NCBI RefSeq assembly: GCF_000758685.1
Contig: NZ_CP009286.1
Location: forward strand, 4,680,501 to 4,744,500
Source of the DNA: Paenibacillus stellifer
Lineage (GTDB): Bacteria > Bacillota > Bacilli > Paenibacillales > Paenibacillaceae
Length of the DNA stretch: 64,000 bases
Direction of reading: 5' to 3'
Shown piece after piece: positions 8,437 through 17,740 of this stretch. Numbering within the stretch: the stretch's first letter is position 1; every line of letters starts with the position of its first letter. The notes under the pieces were generated by a model. It saw nothing but the letters and a program-made list of their open reading frames with translations. It was not told the DNA's origin and ran no database searches. Position numbers and translations under genes: made by a program.

Positions 8437-9771
8437 ATGATCAAAAAAATCGGCACCCCCTTGCTGATTGCCGGGCTGGCGGGCTGCATGCTTCTTATCC
8501 TGCTATACCCGGAGGCTTCGCTGGATGCGGCCCTGCGTGGACTTGCCGTCTGGTGGGACGTGCTGTTCCCTTCCCTCTTTCCATTCTTCGTGCTGTCCGA
8601 GCTCATGCTGGGCTTCGGCATTGTCCATCTGTTCGGCGCCTTGCTTGATCCGCTGATGCGTCCGCTGTTCCGCATTCCCGGCTGCGGAGGCTTCGTTATG
8701 GCGATGGGCTATGTATCCGGCTATCCGGTCGGGGCGCGCCTCACCGCCAAGCTTCGCGAACAGGGACAGCTTACCCGGATCGAGGGAGAGCGGCTCGTGG
8801 CTTTCACGACTTCGTCGGACCCCATCTTTCTGCTCGGCGCCGTATCGGTCGGCTTCTTCCACAACGCCGCTCTGGGACCGTATCTCGCACTGTCCCACTA
8901 TGGAAGCGGATTGATCCTGGGGCTCCTCCTGTCCTTCTATGGCAGGAAGGAAGAGCGCCGGCTGGCTGGTGCCGGGAAGAAGCGGCCGAAAGTGCCGACG
9001 CGTCCTGGACCCTTGGACCCGGATCGCCCGGAGCAGACTAGAGAGCGGGGTGCCGGGCTGGAACCGGCCGTGCCGGATACGCCAACGCCTGCAGCGGACA
9101 TGCGGGTACCAGTACCAGGCAAGGTGCGTCTGCGGACGGCTCTTGCCTCCATGGCAGAGGCCCGCCGGAAGGATGGACGGAGTCTTGGCGAGCTGCTGAA
9201 GGGCGCAATTGAATCCTCCCTGCGCCTTATTATGGTCGTAGGAGGCCTGGTTGTATTCTTCACCATGCTAATGGAGCTGATGGACCGGGCGGGAATTCTC
9301 GGTCTTCTTCTGACGGCAGCCGGACATGTGCTCGCTGCCTTGGGATTTCCGGCCGGTCTGACCGAAGCGCTGACCAGCGGCTTCTTCGAGGTCACCGTCG
9401 GCGTCAAGGCAGCCGGAAGCGCGGCCGCGGCTCTCCCCTTCAAGGCTGCGGCGGCAGCCTTCATCCTCTCATGGGGAGGGCTGTCGGTCCACGCCCAGGT
9501 CGCCAGCATCTGGAACGGCACCGGCCTCCGGTACTTGCCGTTCATGGCCGCCAGGCTGATACACGCCGTGCTGTCGGCAGTTCTCGCGCTTCTGCTCTGG
9601 CGGCCGATGATGGGATCGGCTCCTGCCCTGGCTCCGCTTGCGGCGGGGCGCCCGGTCCAATCTATTCCCTCCGGATTGGCGCTTCTCGGACTGGTGCTGG
9701 GAGCAATGCTGCTGCTCTCGCTTGCAGCGGCTGCGGCCAGCAGGATTGGCCGCTTGTACAAAGGAAGATAA
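8437..9771 (+). CDS. ylbJ: Sporulation integral membrane protein YlbJ
   Basis: A 444-residue polytopic membrane protein. The first 170 residues match YlbJ closely: WWDVLFPSLFPFFVLSELMLGFG, GFVMAMGYVSGYPVGARL and TTSSDPIFLLGAVSVGFF. A hydrophilic, Pro/Arg-rich loop of about 75 residues (roughly 170-245) separates the two membrane halves and is poorly conserved-looking. In Bacillus, YlbJ is needed for spore cortex formation and resembles nucleoside-transporter-like folds. The ATG at 8437 has GGAGG about 11 bases upstream. Confidence 0.9.
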   Translation: MIKKIGTPLLIAGLAGCMLLILLYPEASLDAALRGLAVWWDVLFPSLFPFFVLSELMLGFGIVHLFGALLDPLMRPLFRIPGCGGFVMAMGYVSGYPVGARLTAKLREQGQLTRIEGERLVAFTTSSDPIFLLGAVSVGFFHNAALGPYLALSHYGSGLILGLLLSFYGRKEERRLAGAGKKRPKVPTRPGPLDPDRPEQTRERGAGLEPAVPDTPTPAADMRVPVPGKVRLRTALASMAEARRKDGRSLGELLKGAIESSLRLIMVVGGLVVFFTMLMELMDRAGILGLLLTAAGHVLAALGFPAGLTEALTSGFFEVTVGVKAAGSAAAALPFKAAAAAFILSWGGLSVHAQVASIWNGTGLRYLPFMAARLIHAVLSAVLALLLWRPMMGSAPALAPLAAGRPVQSIPSGLALLGLVLGAMLLLSLAAAAASRIGRLYKGR

Positions 9772-9842
9772 CCCGCCTGCGGTTTCCGGCTCCATGTCCC
9801 GAAAGACGGCGAATTCCTTAAGCCGTTCAGTCCCTTAGACAT

Positions 9843-9870
9843 TGTGTTCCGGCCCGAGATTGATTATGAT
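9843..9870 (+). promoter_or_regulatory. SigA-type promoter of nadK
   Basis: TTGTGT (9843-9848), 16 bases, TATGAT (9865-9870), 40 bases before the nadK start. Confidence 0.6.
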
Positions 9871-9909
9871 CGGTGTATGACAGAACCCTAACAAAGGAGT
9901 CCATTCACC

Positions 9910-10713
9910 TTGAGATATTATGTCTTGGACCGGGGCGATCAGTTGTCCATCGATCTCAGCCAGCAATTTCACAAGCTGGCGGAGGCTCGGGGCATGCAGC
10001 TTGACGCCGAAACGCCGGAAATCGTCGTCTCCATCGGAGGAGACGGCACTATGCTTCATGCTTTTCACACCTTCATAGACCGGATCTCCCAGCTCGCCTT
10101 CGTAGGCGTTCATACCGGTCATCTGGGCTTCTACGCCGATTGGCAGGCCGACGAGCTGCCCGCGCTTGTGGACTATATGTGCGGACGCTCCGATGCCGGA
10201 GCGCGCCGGGCCAAAATCGTCAAATATCCGCTGCTTGAGCTCGAAATTCATAAGAAATCGGGCACTACTTCGCATATCGCCCTTAACGAATTCACACTGA
10301 AGGGCATAGACGGAACGATCGTCATCCAGATTGATATCAATGACGAGACGTTCGAGATGTTCCGGGGAGACGGTATCTGCATCTCCACCCCTTCCGGAAG
10401 CACAGCCTATAACAAAAGTCTCGGCGGAGCGATGGTTCACCCCACGATCGAGGCGCTTCAGATTGCAGAAATTGCATCGATCAACAATCGGGTGTTCCGG
10501 ACGATGGGCTCCCCTCTGCTGCTGCCAAAGCATCATCACTGCGATATTTTCTCTTGCAAGGAGCAGCGGCTCATGCTGACAGTGGACCATAACAACTACC
10601 CGATTGACGATCTGGTTTCCGTCCGGTGCCAGGTATCCGATAAGAAGGTCAGCTTCGCGCGCTACCGTCCATTTCCTTTCTGGAACCGCGTGCGCTCGTC
10701 CTTCCTGGTCTAG
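9910..10713 (+). CDS. nadK: NAD kinase
   Basis: A 267-residue cytoplasmic enzyme that phosphorylates NAD to NADP. The GGDGTML phosphate-binding motif is near residue 43 and the STPSGSTAYNKSLGG family signature near residue 158. Length agrees with the short Firmicute NadK. Starts with TTG at 9910, preceded by AAAGGAG (9892-9898) at 11 bases. Single-gene unit; it lies 0.14 kb downstream of ylbJ but has its own promoter. Confidence 0.96.
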   Translation: MRYYVLDRGDQLSIDLSQQFHKLAEARGMQLDAETPEIVVSIGGDGTMLHAFHTFIDRISQLAFVGVHTGHLGFYADWQADELPALVDYMCGRSDAGARRAKIVKYPLLELEIHKKSGTTSHIALNEFTLKGIDGTIVIQIDINDETFEMFRGDGICISTPSGSTAYNKSLGGAMVHPTIEALQIAEIASINNRVFRTMGSPLLLPKHHHCDIFSCKEQRLMLTVDHNNYPIDDLVSVRCQVSDKKVSFARYRPFPFWNRVRSSFLV

Positions 10714-10841
10714 CGTACATCGAAGAACGGACGAGCGGCAGGCCCGGCCAGGTCTTAAGTCCTTCTGCGCCCCGCTCCGCTTGCCGCTCTTCCGCGTCTT
10801 GCAGCACCTGGAAATCTAGTAAAATAGCTGTCGAATAATAA

Positions 10842-10871
10842 TAGACACCAGAAATAAACGGATGGTATAAT
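10842..10871 (+). promoter_or_regulatory. Promoter of the stalk-domain gene at 10916
   Basis: TAGACA (10842-10847), 18 bases, TATAAT (10866-10871), 45 bases before the TTG start. Confidence 0.6.
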
Positions 10872-10915
10872 GATCCTATTTTACAAAGACTTACATAATT
10901 AAAGGAGAGAACAAA

Positions 10916-12085
10916 TTGAAAAAGTGGTGTGCTTCGCTGGGGGCAATCCTGTTGTCCCTGGTTCTCGCCGTGCCCGCATTTGCGGCGCAGACGCCGATTA
11001 AGGTGTATGTGGACGGCGCTCAGGTTTCATTCCCCGCCGGCTCTCCGTATATCCTGAACAGCTCCGTCATGGTTCCGTTCAGAGCCGTATTCGAAAGCCT
11101 CGGCCTTACGGTAGGCTGGGACCCCTCTACCAAATCGGTAACCGGCACCAGCAATGGACTTGCAATCACGTTGACGGTGGGCAGCAACCGCGCCTCGGTC
11201 AATAATGTGGTCAGCAAGCTTCTCGCAGCGCCTGTGCAGAATGGAGGAACCGTATACGTCCCGTTACGTTTTATCGGCGAAGCGACCGGCGGAGATGTGA
11301 AATGGGACCCGGCTGCAAGAAGCGTGCAAATATCCAAGCCCGCGGCTGACACCGGAAATTCGGAGGCTGACATTACCGCTGTCATCAACAAGCTGAACGA
11401 TTATTTCAACGCTGAGGATGAAGCGGGAGTCAAATCGCTTGCGGCATCCGGCTCTTCTTTTGCCAACAGTCTCGATAGCCTGGACTCCATGTTCAAGTAC
11501 TATGATCTGAAGTACGAGCTCAAGAGCCTCTCGGTCGTAAGCGCTACGGCTTCTGATGCGACCGTCTCCACCGTTGAAATCAACACGCGGACGGGCGGCT
11601 ATTACGTGCCGAATTCGCAGGATGAGACCATCTATTATCTCGTCAATACCGACGGCAGCTGGAAGGTATCGAAGATCACGACCGAGAAATCGACCATTCT
11701 TCTGACCCGGGAACAGGGCATCACCAAAGCCAACGTTCCGGTAAGCGAGCAGGCGGCCATTCATACCTTGCTGACCAATCATTATCAGAACATGAATACC
11801 GAAAATGTTGCCGGAGTGATGAGCGGCCTTACTTCTTACGATGATAAAGATTACACCGACGCGCAGCAGAGCGCTCTGGAAAAATTCTTCCAACAGTATG
11901 ACCTGAGCTATTTCGTGAAATCATCCAATATTTTCTATTATGGCGACGGTGAAGCCGCCGTATATGTGGAGCTTCAAGTGACAGATAAGAGCGATTCGTC
12001 CACGACTGATCAGACTCTCATTCTCGTCGTGGACAAATACGATCGGACATGGAGCATCAGCGACAGCTATACTGTCTCCCCTTAA
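10916..12085 (+). CDS. Exported copper-amine-oxidase-N-like stalk-domain protein
   Basis: A 389-residue secreted protein. Signal peptide in residues 1-23 ending at VPAFAAQ. Residues 25-125 are the stalk domain that Paenibacillus proteins share with the N-terminus of copper amine oxidases (IKVYVDGAQV, VPFRAVFESLGLTVGWDP, VPLRFIGEATGGDVKWD). Two similar units follow (about 135-260 and 270-389), each with a helical start and a WKVS or WSIS-type strand, suggesting tandem NTF2/SnoaL-like domains. No catalytic residues seen. Starts at TTG behind AAAGGAGAG. The next gene (12126) also carries a stalk domain and follows within 40 bases, so they are likely co-transcribed. Confidence 0.85.
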   Translation: MKKWCASLGAILLSLVLAVPAFAAQTPIKVYVDGAQVSFPAGSPYILNSSVMVPFRAVFESLGLTVGWDPSTKSVTGTSNGLAITLTVGSNRASVNNVVSKLLAAPVQNGGTVYVPLRFIGEATGGDVKWDPAARSVQISKPAADTGNSEADITAVINKLNDYFNAEDEAGVKSLAASGSSFANSLDSLDSMFKYYDLKYELKSLSVVSATASDATVSTVEINTRTGGYYVPNSQDETIYYLVNTDGSWKVSKITTEKSTILLTREQGITKANVPVSEQAAIHTLLTNHYQNMNTENVAGVMSGLTSYDDKDYTDAQQSALEKFFQQYDLSYFVKSSNIFYYGDGEAAVYVELQVTDKSDSSTTDQTLILVVDKYDRTWSISDSYTVSP

Positions 12086-12125
12086 GGGCCGGGACAGCAA
12101 ATAATCCGCAAAGGATGTATGAATC

Positions 12126-13574
12126 ATGACATTCAAAAAGTTCACGGCTGCGGCGGCCGGCAGCTTCCTGGCCTTATCCCTTGTCTTCTCTCCCGCCGCT
12201 CTCGCCGCAGACAGCACCCAGACAACAGCCCAGTCTGCCTCCAGCACCGATCTGATCAATGAAGTGATGCAGTATGTCGAGAGCTACAATCTGACGGGCG
12301 CCGACAAGGATGCGCTGATCCGCGCGGCCGTCGACGGCATGGTGGAATCGCTTAACGATCCCTACAGCGAGTACTTCAGCACAGAGGAAGCCAAGGAGCT
12401 TCAGAGTGAGCTTGCACTCGATTATGTGGGCATCGGCGTACAGCTCGTCTATTCGGGCAGCGAACTGTACATCGAATCGGTAATGGCAGGATCTCCTGCG
12501 GAGAAAGCCGGAGTGAAGCGCGGCGACACCCTCCTGAAGATCGACGGCGTCAAGATTGAAGATCTGCAGAGCGACACGCTGAGCGGCAAAGCGGGCACGA
12601 ACGTCACGCTGACCATCAAGCGCGGCAGCACCGTCAAGAACGTGGTCGTGACCCGAAGCGAGCTTGATTATCCATCCGTTACCGGTCAGATACTCGGTTC
12701 GGGCATTGCGTACATCTCCCTGAACGGCTTCACGGAGGACGCCGACGAAGAGTTCACGAGTGTGCTGTCCAAAATGCGCGCCGGCGGAATGAAGTCCATG
12801 ATTCTCGATCTCCGCAACAACGGGGGCGGCTACATGGATTCCGCCTACAACATCGCCTCCCAGTTCATCGACAAGGGAATTATGATGTACACGGCCGATA
12901 ATACCGGCACCCTGACGCCTGTGACGATCACGAACGGAACCAAGATGAACGTACCAGTCGTCATCCTGACGAATGAATACACCGCCAGCGCCTCCGAGGC
13001 GTTGACCGGCGCGCTGCATGACAATCATCTGGCAACGGTCGTCGGCGTCAAGACATACGGCAAAGCCCGCATTCAAAGTCTGTTCAACCTGTCGGACGGC
13101 GGACTGCTCAAGCTGACCACTGAGCGCTACCTGACACCGGACAAAGTCGATTTCAACCATATCGGCCTGACGCCGGATATCGAAGTAAAAGGCGATGCAG
13201 CCCAGATCATCACCGCGATGCAGCTCGCCGGCAGTAAATCCATCGAGGCAGCCGGAGACAACCACATCCTTGACGTCAACGGCAAGGCGTTCTCCGGCAA
13301 TGTCGGCCTGGTGAAGCAAGGCAATACGGTCTACGCCTCCGCCCGTGTTCTGGCGGCTCTGGTCGAAGCTGACCTTACCTGGGATTCCAAGAACAAGAAG
13401 GCGGTTGTCACAACCGGAGCCGGCAAAGCGTACGGCTTCAGCATTGCCTCCAAAGAGGCGCTGTACCAGAACGACGAAACCCTTATCTCCCTGGATGCGT
13501 TCAAGAAGAAATTCCCTGCGCTCGTCTATAAATACGACACAGCGCAGAACCGGTTAACATTGTCCGTCAAGTAA
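12126..13574 (+). CDS. S41 family C-terminal processing protease with stalk domain
   Basis: A 482-residue exported serine protease. Signal peptide residues 1-27 (ending ALAAD). A helical N-terminal region is followed by a PDZ domain (about 95-175) and the S41 protease core: nucleophile in TASASEAL near residue 287 and general-base lysine in KTYGKA near residue 311. The usual C-terminus is replaced by a copper-amine-oxidase-like stalk domain (about 375-482), giving PDZ-protease-stalk. By analogy with CtpA/CtpB it should trim exported or spore-coat-associated substrates. Likely an operon with the preceding stalk protein. Confidence 0.9.
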   Translation: MTFKKFTAAAAGSFLALSLVFSPAALAADSTQTTAQSASSTDLINEVMQYVESYNLTGADKDALIRAAVDGMVESLNDPYSEYFSTEEAKELQSELALDYVGIGVQLVYSGSELYIESVMAGSPAEKAGVKRGDTLLKIDGVKIEDLQSDTLSGKAGTNVTLTIKRGSTVKNVVVTRSELDYPSVTGQILGSGIAYISLNGFTEDADEEFTSVLSKMRAGGMKSMILDLRNNGGGYMDSAYNIASQFIDKGIMMYTADNTGTLTPVTITNGTKMNVPVVILTNEYTASASEALTGALHDNHLATVVGVKTYGKARIQSLFNLSDGGLLKLTTERYLTPDKVDFNHIGLTPDIEVKGDAAQIITAMQLAGSKSIEAAGDNHILDVNGKAFSGNVGLVKQGNTVYASARVLAALVEADLTWDSKNKKAVVTTGAGKAYGFSIASKEALYQNDETLISLDAFKKKFPALVYKYDTAQNRLTLSVK

Positions 13575-13600
13575 TCGCACAGCTTCTATAACTGAAATAA

Positions 13601-13645
13601 AAGAGTGCCGCAAACGTTCCCGGGAACGTTAGCGGCACTCTTTGT
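13601..13645. terminator. Bidirectional terminator between the S41 protease gene and yutD
   Basis: Stem AAGAGTGCCGC(A/T)AACGTTCCC and its complement, with T-tracts on both strands (CTCTTTG on plus, TCTTTTAT on minus). Confidence 0.8.
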
Positions 13646-13667
13646 TATCCATCATATAGGCAGGCTG

Positions 13668-14543
13668 TTATGAGGTCTGCTGCGGGTTATTATTCTGTGC
13701 GTTATTCTGCGGGCTGTTCTGGGCTTTGGGAGAGCCTTGGTTCTCGCGGTTCTCACGGCTCTCCCTTTGCTCCCTTGCCTTTGGCTCGCGGTTCTGGGAT
13801 TCGCGGGGGCCGCCGGACCGGGAACTATTCTCCCGTCCCTGCCCTTCGCGCACCTGATTATCCCGATTCTGATTATCCCGATTCTGATTATCTCGATTCT
13901 GATTATCTCGATTCTGATTATCCCGGCGCTGCCCGCCGCGTGCCTGGCCCTCGCGGCCAGCGGCTTCCTTGGGCTGGCTGTCGCGGTTGCGCTTGCCCTG
14001 GAACTCCTTGTTCCGGTTGTCGCGCCCCCGTTCTTTGGCGCCCTTGTCACGGGGAGCATTCTCCCTGGCTCCCTGCTCCTTGACCGGCTGTTCCTTGGAC
14101 ACCGCCGATTCAACCTGATATTTGCGGGAGGAAATCTGGGGGATTTCCTCGTCTCGGACAGGCGCTTCGGCTCCTGCGGCATCCCCGGCTTCGGCCGCAC
14201 CTGCGGATTCCTTGGGAACTTCGGCCGGTTCCTTGATCAGAATGTCCTTGGCGAGCGGATCTCTCGGAGCATCCTTCATCTTGCGGAGCACAAAATAGGC
14301 GCAGCCGAAGTTGCAGTATTCATTAATATAATCAACGAAGCCCGAAATCGCGCTGTCCCTGTTCGCCTTCGGATGATTATCCCGGTAAAATCCTTTCAGG
14401 CGCAGCTGGCCGTAGCCCCAATCGCCGACGATATAGTCGTAGCGGTCCAGCACTTCGCTGTATCTTCCGCGGAAGCCCTCCGGGTTCCAGCCTTCCTTAT
14501 GATTTGCCATGAGCTCGTAGCTTTTTCCGCCAATAACGATCAA
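13668..14543 (-). CDS. yutD: YutD-like protein with long repetitive polar tail
   Basis: A 291-residue cytoplasmic protein. Residues 1-95 match the YutD family (SYELMANHKEGWNPEGFRGR, YDYIVGDWGYGQLRLKGFY, CNFGCAYFVLRK). From about residue 110 the chain is low-complexity, rich in Arg, Asn, Gln, Glu and Gly, with four in-register copies of the pentapeptide NQNRD encoded by 15-bp repeats (13861-13920). The tail roughly triples the length of the family and should be disordered. The start is TTG at 14543, chosen because MIVIGGKSYEL aligns with the YutD N-terminus. It lies 65 bases after lipA, so both may share a transcript. Function of YutD unknown. Confidence 0.85.
   Translation of the reverse strand: MIVIGGKSYELMANHKEGWNPEGFRGRYSEVLDRYDYIVGDWGYGQLRLKGFYRDNHPKANRDSAISGFVDYINEYCNFGCAYFVLRKMKDAPRDPLAKDILIKEPAEVPKESAGAAEAGDAAGAEAPVRDEEIPQISSRKYQVESAVSKEQPVKEQGARENAPRDKGAKERGRDNRNKEFQGKRNRDSQPKEAAGREGQARGGQRRDNQNRDNQNRDNQNRDNQNRDNQVREGQGRENSSRSGGPRESQNREPKAREQRESRENRENQGSPKAQNSPQNNAQNNNPQQTS
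13854..13925 (-). repeat. 15-bp tandem repeats inside yutD
   Basis: Four near-perfect copies of TCCCGATTCTGATTA (plus strand, 13861-13920) with partial copies on each side; two copies carry one C-to-T change. They encode NQNRD repeats, and being a multiple of three can expand or contract without a frameshift. Confidence 0.9.
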
Positions 14544-14608
14544 GCAAGACTCGCCTGCCTTTCCACATATAAATTCGGCGAAGCCTTATAACAAGACTTC
14601 GTCTCTTC

Positions 14609-15511
14609 CTAATTCGCTGCCGTACGCTCCTCGCGAGATTTCGCGGCAGACTGGGTCTGCTCATGCGCATGATAGGAGCTGCGCACCAGCGGGCCTGATT
14701 CCACATGGCTGAAGCCGCGCTTCAGTCCTTCCTCCTTCAGCTTCGCAAAGTCCTCCGGCGGATAATATTTCACGACATTCAGATGCTGTGGCGAAGGCTG
14801 CAGGTACTGGCCGATTGTCAGAATATCGCAGTCGACTTCGCGCAGATCATCCATCGCCTGAAGAATTTCATCCCACTCTTCGCCCACGCCCAGCATAATG
14901 CTGGATTTGGTCGGAATCTTCGGCTGCATCTCCTTCGCCCGGCGAAGCAGCTCCAGGGAACGGCGGTATTTCGCCTTGGCCCGCACCCGGTCCGACATCC
15001 GCTCAACCGTTTCGATGTTGTGGTTGAGAATATCAGGCTTGCTGTCCATGACGATCTGCAGGCTGTCCCGGTCGCCCATGAAGTCGGGAATCAGCACCTC
15101 CACGCTGCACAGCGGCAGCCGCTTGCGCATGGCTTTTACCGTCTCGGCAAAAATCGTCGCCCCGCCGTCCTTCAAGTCGTCGCGCGCTACGCTCGTTATG
15201 ACGCAGTGGCGCAGGTTCATATTCTCGGCGGCTTCAGCCACCCGTTCCGGCTCCTGAAGATCCAGCTCGGTTGGCATGCCTGTGTTGACTGCACAGAACC
15301 GGCACGCCCGGGTACAAATATCGCCTAATATCATAAACGTAGCCGTCCGGTTGGCCCAACATTCGTAAATATTGGGGCAACGGGCTTCTTCACATACTGT
15401 ATGTAAAGTCTTGGAACGCATCATACCTTTAATATCCTGATAGTTCTCTCCTGTTGTCAGCTTGATCCGAATCCAGTCCGGCTTAAGTGGTTTCGCATTT
15501 TTCTGTGCCAT
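14609..15511 (-). CDS. lipA: Lipoyl synthase
   Basis: A 300-residue radical-SAM enzyme that inserts two sulfurs into octanoyl chains on lipoate-dependent proteins. The auxiliary iron-sulfur cluster cysteines are in [12 protein letters not shown] (about residues 40-51) and the radical-SAM CxxxCxxC in CTRACRFC (about 66-73). The C-terminal region retains [11 protein letters not shown] and [11 protein letters not shown]. Cytoplasmic. It is followed on the same strand by yutD, and lytH starts divergently, the same neighbourhood as in Bacillus subtilis. Confidence 0.97.
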   Translation of the reverse strand: MAQKNAKPLKPDWIRIKLTTGENYQDIKGMMRSKTLHTVCEEARCPNIYECWANRTATFMILGDICTRACRFCAVNTGMPTELDLQEPERVAEAAENMNLRHCVITSVARDDLKDGGATIFAETVKAMRKRLPLCSVEVLIPDFMGDRDSLQIVMDSKPDILNHNIETVERMSDRVRAKAKYRRSLELLRRAKEMQPKIPTKSSIMLGVGEEWDEILQAMDDLREVDCDILTIGQYLQPSPQHLNVVKYYPPEDFAKLKEEGLKRGFSHVESGPLVRSSYHAHEQTQSAAKSREERTAAN

Positions 15512-15565
15512 ATGAACAATCCCCTCTTTCGCCTGAATGTGAAAAGTTGTAAAGTGCTGCCTTAC

Positions 15566-15574
15566 ATTATAACA
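15566..15574 (-). promoter_or_regulatory. Extended -10 promoter for lipA
   Basis: Minus strand TGTTATAAT with TATAAT at 15566-15571, 55 bases before the lipA ATG; no clear -35. Confidence 0.6.
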
Positions 15575-15763
15575 TGCGCGCAGGGGAAATGCTTCTTTTT
15601 GTGAATGAGCTGTGTCACTTCACACCCTTGCACTTTAGGCGGATAAAACTTCCCGTTTCGCGCAAGCTAACCGGGCGAGGCCCTCATCTGCAATTCAGCC
15701 AAAGGCTTAAGGCCTTATTCATTAAGGACTTCACATAAAACATCAAAGGAGGCTTTCACCATA

Positions 15764-16870
15764 ATGTCCCTTATCAAGGCGGCCTTGCGGACACTGGTGT
15801 CCCTGTCAGCCGCCTCCCTGCTGGTTGCCGGCGGGCCGGCGGTCTTCGGCGATTCCGCGAACGGCGGTGCGGGGAAGCCCGTACCCGGGATCCCGCGCGC
15901 TCGAAGCGCCTCTGCGCAGGGAAGCGGCGATGTCTACGCCACCCGCCAGGCGCTCTATGACCAGATGGAGGCGGCCACGGGAATTCCCTGGTACCGGCTG
16001 GCCGCCATCGACCAGTATGAACGGACAATTGCCAAAGTCAAAGCGTCCGGCAGCCATAACCCGGATCAGCCGGCCAAGACCGCCCGTCTGACCGCGATTC
16101 AAATCCCGGCTCCGGTCTGGTGCGGGCCGCTGAATCCTGATCAGGAGGACGCCTCTCCCTCCTCGCTGTCCTTCTTCGGCGGCTTCGGCCAGGACGGCTC
16201 CGGAGACGGACGAGCCGACCCGGAGAGCGATATCGACGTACTGTTCAGCATGGCGCAATATATTCGGAAGCATAGCGCCTCCGCCAATGATTTCAATATT
16301 GCCGTCTGGGAATATTATCATAACGGGCGGGCCTCCCAGCGCATCGAGCAGTTCTCGAACCTGTACCGCCATTTCGGACGGCTTGATCTGTCCGGCAGCG
16401 CGTTCCCTCTGCCACTCGGCAGCACTTATTCCTACCGCAGCACCTGGGGCAGCGGACGCAGCTGGGGAGGAGCCCGCATCCACGAGGGCACCGATCTGTT
16501 CACACCATACGGCGTTACCGTCCGGAGCACCTGCTATGGCATTGTCGAGACGAAGGGCTGGAACCGGTATGGGGGATGGCGCATCGGCATCCGCGATATC
16601 GAGAACCGCTACCATTACTATGCCCATCTGTCCGGCTATGACAAGACACTCAAGCTCGGCGATATCGTCGCCCCCGGCCAGCAGCTCGGCTGGGCAGGGA
16701 GCTCCGGCTACGGCAAGCCGGGAACGAGCGGCAAATTCCCGCCCCATCTGCATTATGGAATTTATAAAGACCGGGGACTCATGGAATGGGCCTTCGATCC
16801 GTACCCTCTGCTCAGACAATGGGAAAATGCGGAGCGCAAAGCCCTCCATAGCAAAAGAAGCGGCCGCTGA
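15764..16870 (+). CDS. lytH: LytH-like M23 peptidoglycan endopeptidase
   Basis: A 368-residue exported metalloprotease. Signal sequence or anchor in residues 1-30. The LytM/M23 zinc site is seen as HEGTDLFTPYG near residue 240 and HLHYG near residue 327. In Bacillus subtilis LytH, next to lipA and yunB, cuts L-Ala-D-Glu bonds in cortex peptidoglycan during sporulation; the shared neighbourhood (yutD, lipA, lytH, yunB) supports the same role. Residues 45-215 form an extra domain with YATRQALYDQMEAATGIPWYRLAAIDQYER, typical of the Paenibacillus members. AAGGAGG lies 11 bases before the ATG. Confidence 0.88.
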   Translation: MSLIKAALRTLVSLSAASLLVAGGPAVFGDSANGGAGKPVPGIPRARSASAQGSGDVYATRQALYDQMEAATGIPWYRLAAIDQYERTIAKVKASGSHNPDQPAKTARLTAIQIPAPVWCGPLNPDQEDASPSSLSFFGGFGQDGSGDGRADPESDIDVLFSMAQYIRKHSASANDFNIAVWEYYHNGRASQRIEQFSNLYRHFGRLDLSGSAFPLPLGSTYSYRSTWGSGRSWGGARIHEGTDLFTPYGVTVRSTCYGIVETKGWNRYGGWRIGIRDIENRYHYYAHLSGYDKTLKLGDIVAPGQQLGWAGSSGYGKPGTSGKFPPHLHYGIYKDRGLMEWAFDPYPLLRQWENAERKALHSKRSGR

Positions 16871-16885
16871 TATGCGGCCGCTTCT
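16856..16885 (+). terminator. GC-rich perfect hairpin over the lytH stop codon
   Basis: A 12-bp perfect stem (AGAAGCGGCCGC with GCGGCCGCTTCT) whose 6-base loop contains the TGA stop of lytH. The T-tract is poor, so it may instead protect the 3' end or slow ribosomes. Confidence 0.5.
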
Positions 16886-16939
16886 TGGCATGTGCGAGAA
16901 TTATGCGCGCCCCGCGGAGATGGAATGGAGGATGGACGG

Positions 16940-17620
16940 TCATTCCATTCCGGTATTTTTTTCCATTGAAATAAATCTCAGCACTTCGGACAGAACCTTG
17001 TCCTTCTCCTCACTGTAGCAGAGCAGATGCCCGCTTCCCTCCACCATCAGCACCTCTGACCGTGGCGATCCCAGATGCTGCTGCAGATAAGATGCGCTTC
17101 TGGTCTTGACCAGATGGTCGCGGGTTCCCTGCACAATCAGGGCAGGAGCCGAAATGCCGGGGTATACGGTGAAACTCTCCCGCACCAGAAGGTTAAATTC
17201 ACGATTGGCCCGAAGCGGCGTAGACCCGAATTTCCGGAAATAGTTCTTCAGCATGGCGGGTTTTCCCAGTGTCCGGACGATCTCACCCGGATTCAGCGGA
17301 AACACCGGCGCGGCCAGCAAAGTCAGCGATTTGACCATCTCCCGATACCGGTTCGCCAGATGGCACGCGAGCAGCGCCCCCATGGAGAAGCCGATGACAT
17401 GAACGCCTGCTGCTGCGGCCTTGGCCAGTTCCGTCAGTTCCCCTTCAGCCTGGCGAAGCCATTCCGCCCGCCCGAAACGGGCAAGATCGGATCTTCGTCC
17501 CGTGTGCCCTCCGAGCGTAAAGGTATGGGCCTTCAGGCCCCGCCGCTCCGCATATTCCGCCAGAGGCGATATTTCAAATATGCCGCCTGTAAAGCCGTGT
17601 ATGAACAGACAGTGCTCCAT
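16940..17620 (-). CDS. Alpha/beta hydrolase, carboxylesterase-like (Est30 type)
   Basis: A 226-residue cytoplasmic serine hydrolase. The oxyanion region FIHGFTGG is at residues 6-13, the nucleophile elbow GFSMGALLA near residue 78, the acid in QGTRDHLVK near residue 172 and the histidine in GSGHLLCY near residue 202. Closest in layout to monoacylglycerol lipase/Est30-type carboxylesterases. The stop overlaps the region just after lytH, to which it is convergent. Substrate unknown; probably short-chain esters or acylglycerols. Confidence 0.85.
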   Translation of the reverse strand: MEHCLFIHGFTGGIFEISPLAEYAERRGLKAHTFTLGGHTGRRSDLARFGRAEWLRQAEGELTELAKAAAAGVHVIGFSMGALLACHLANRYREMVKSLTLLAAPVFPLNPGEIVRTLGKPAMLKNYFRKFGSTPLRANREFNLLVRESFTVYPGISAPALIVQGTRDHLVKTRSASYLQQHLGSPRSEVLMVEGSGHLLCYSEEKDKVLSEVLRFISMEKNTGME

Positions 17621-17740
17621 AAGATAAGCTTCCCTCTTTCACAGGATGTACAAGTCTCGCCCGGTCTCCTATCCAGCAACTCCCGCAGCCTTTCAACAGA
17701 CTTTCGGCATAGTCAACTGCTATTCCCGCATTTTGAACAA

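Noticed and set aside
9910..10590. Minus-strand ORF opposite nadK
   Set aside because: nadK motifs are unambiguous on the plus strand.
12174..13319. 381-residue minus-strand ORF
   Set aside because: Antisense to the S41 protease gene, whose signal peptide, PDZ and catalytic motifs are clear.
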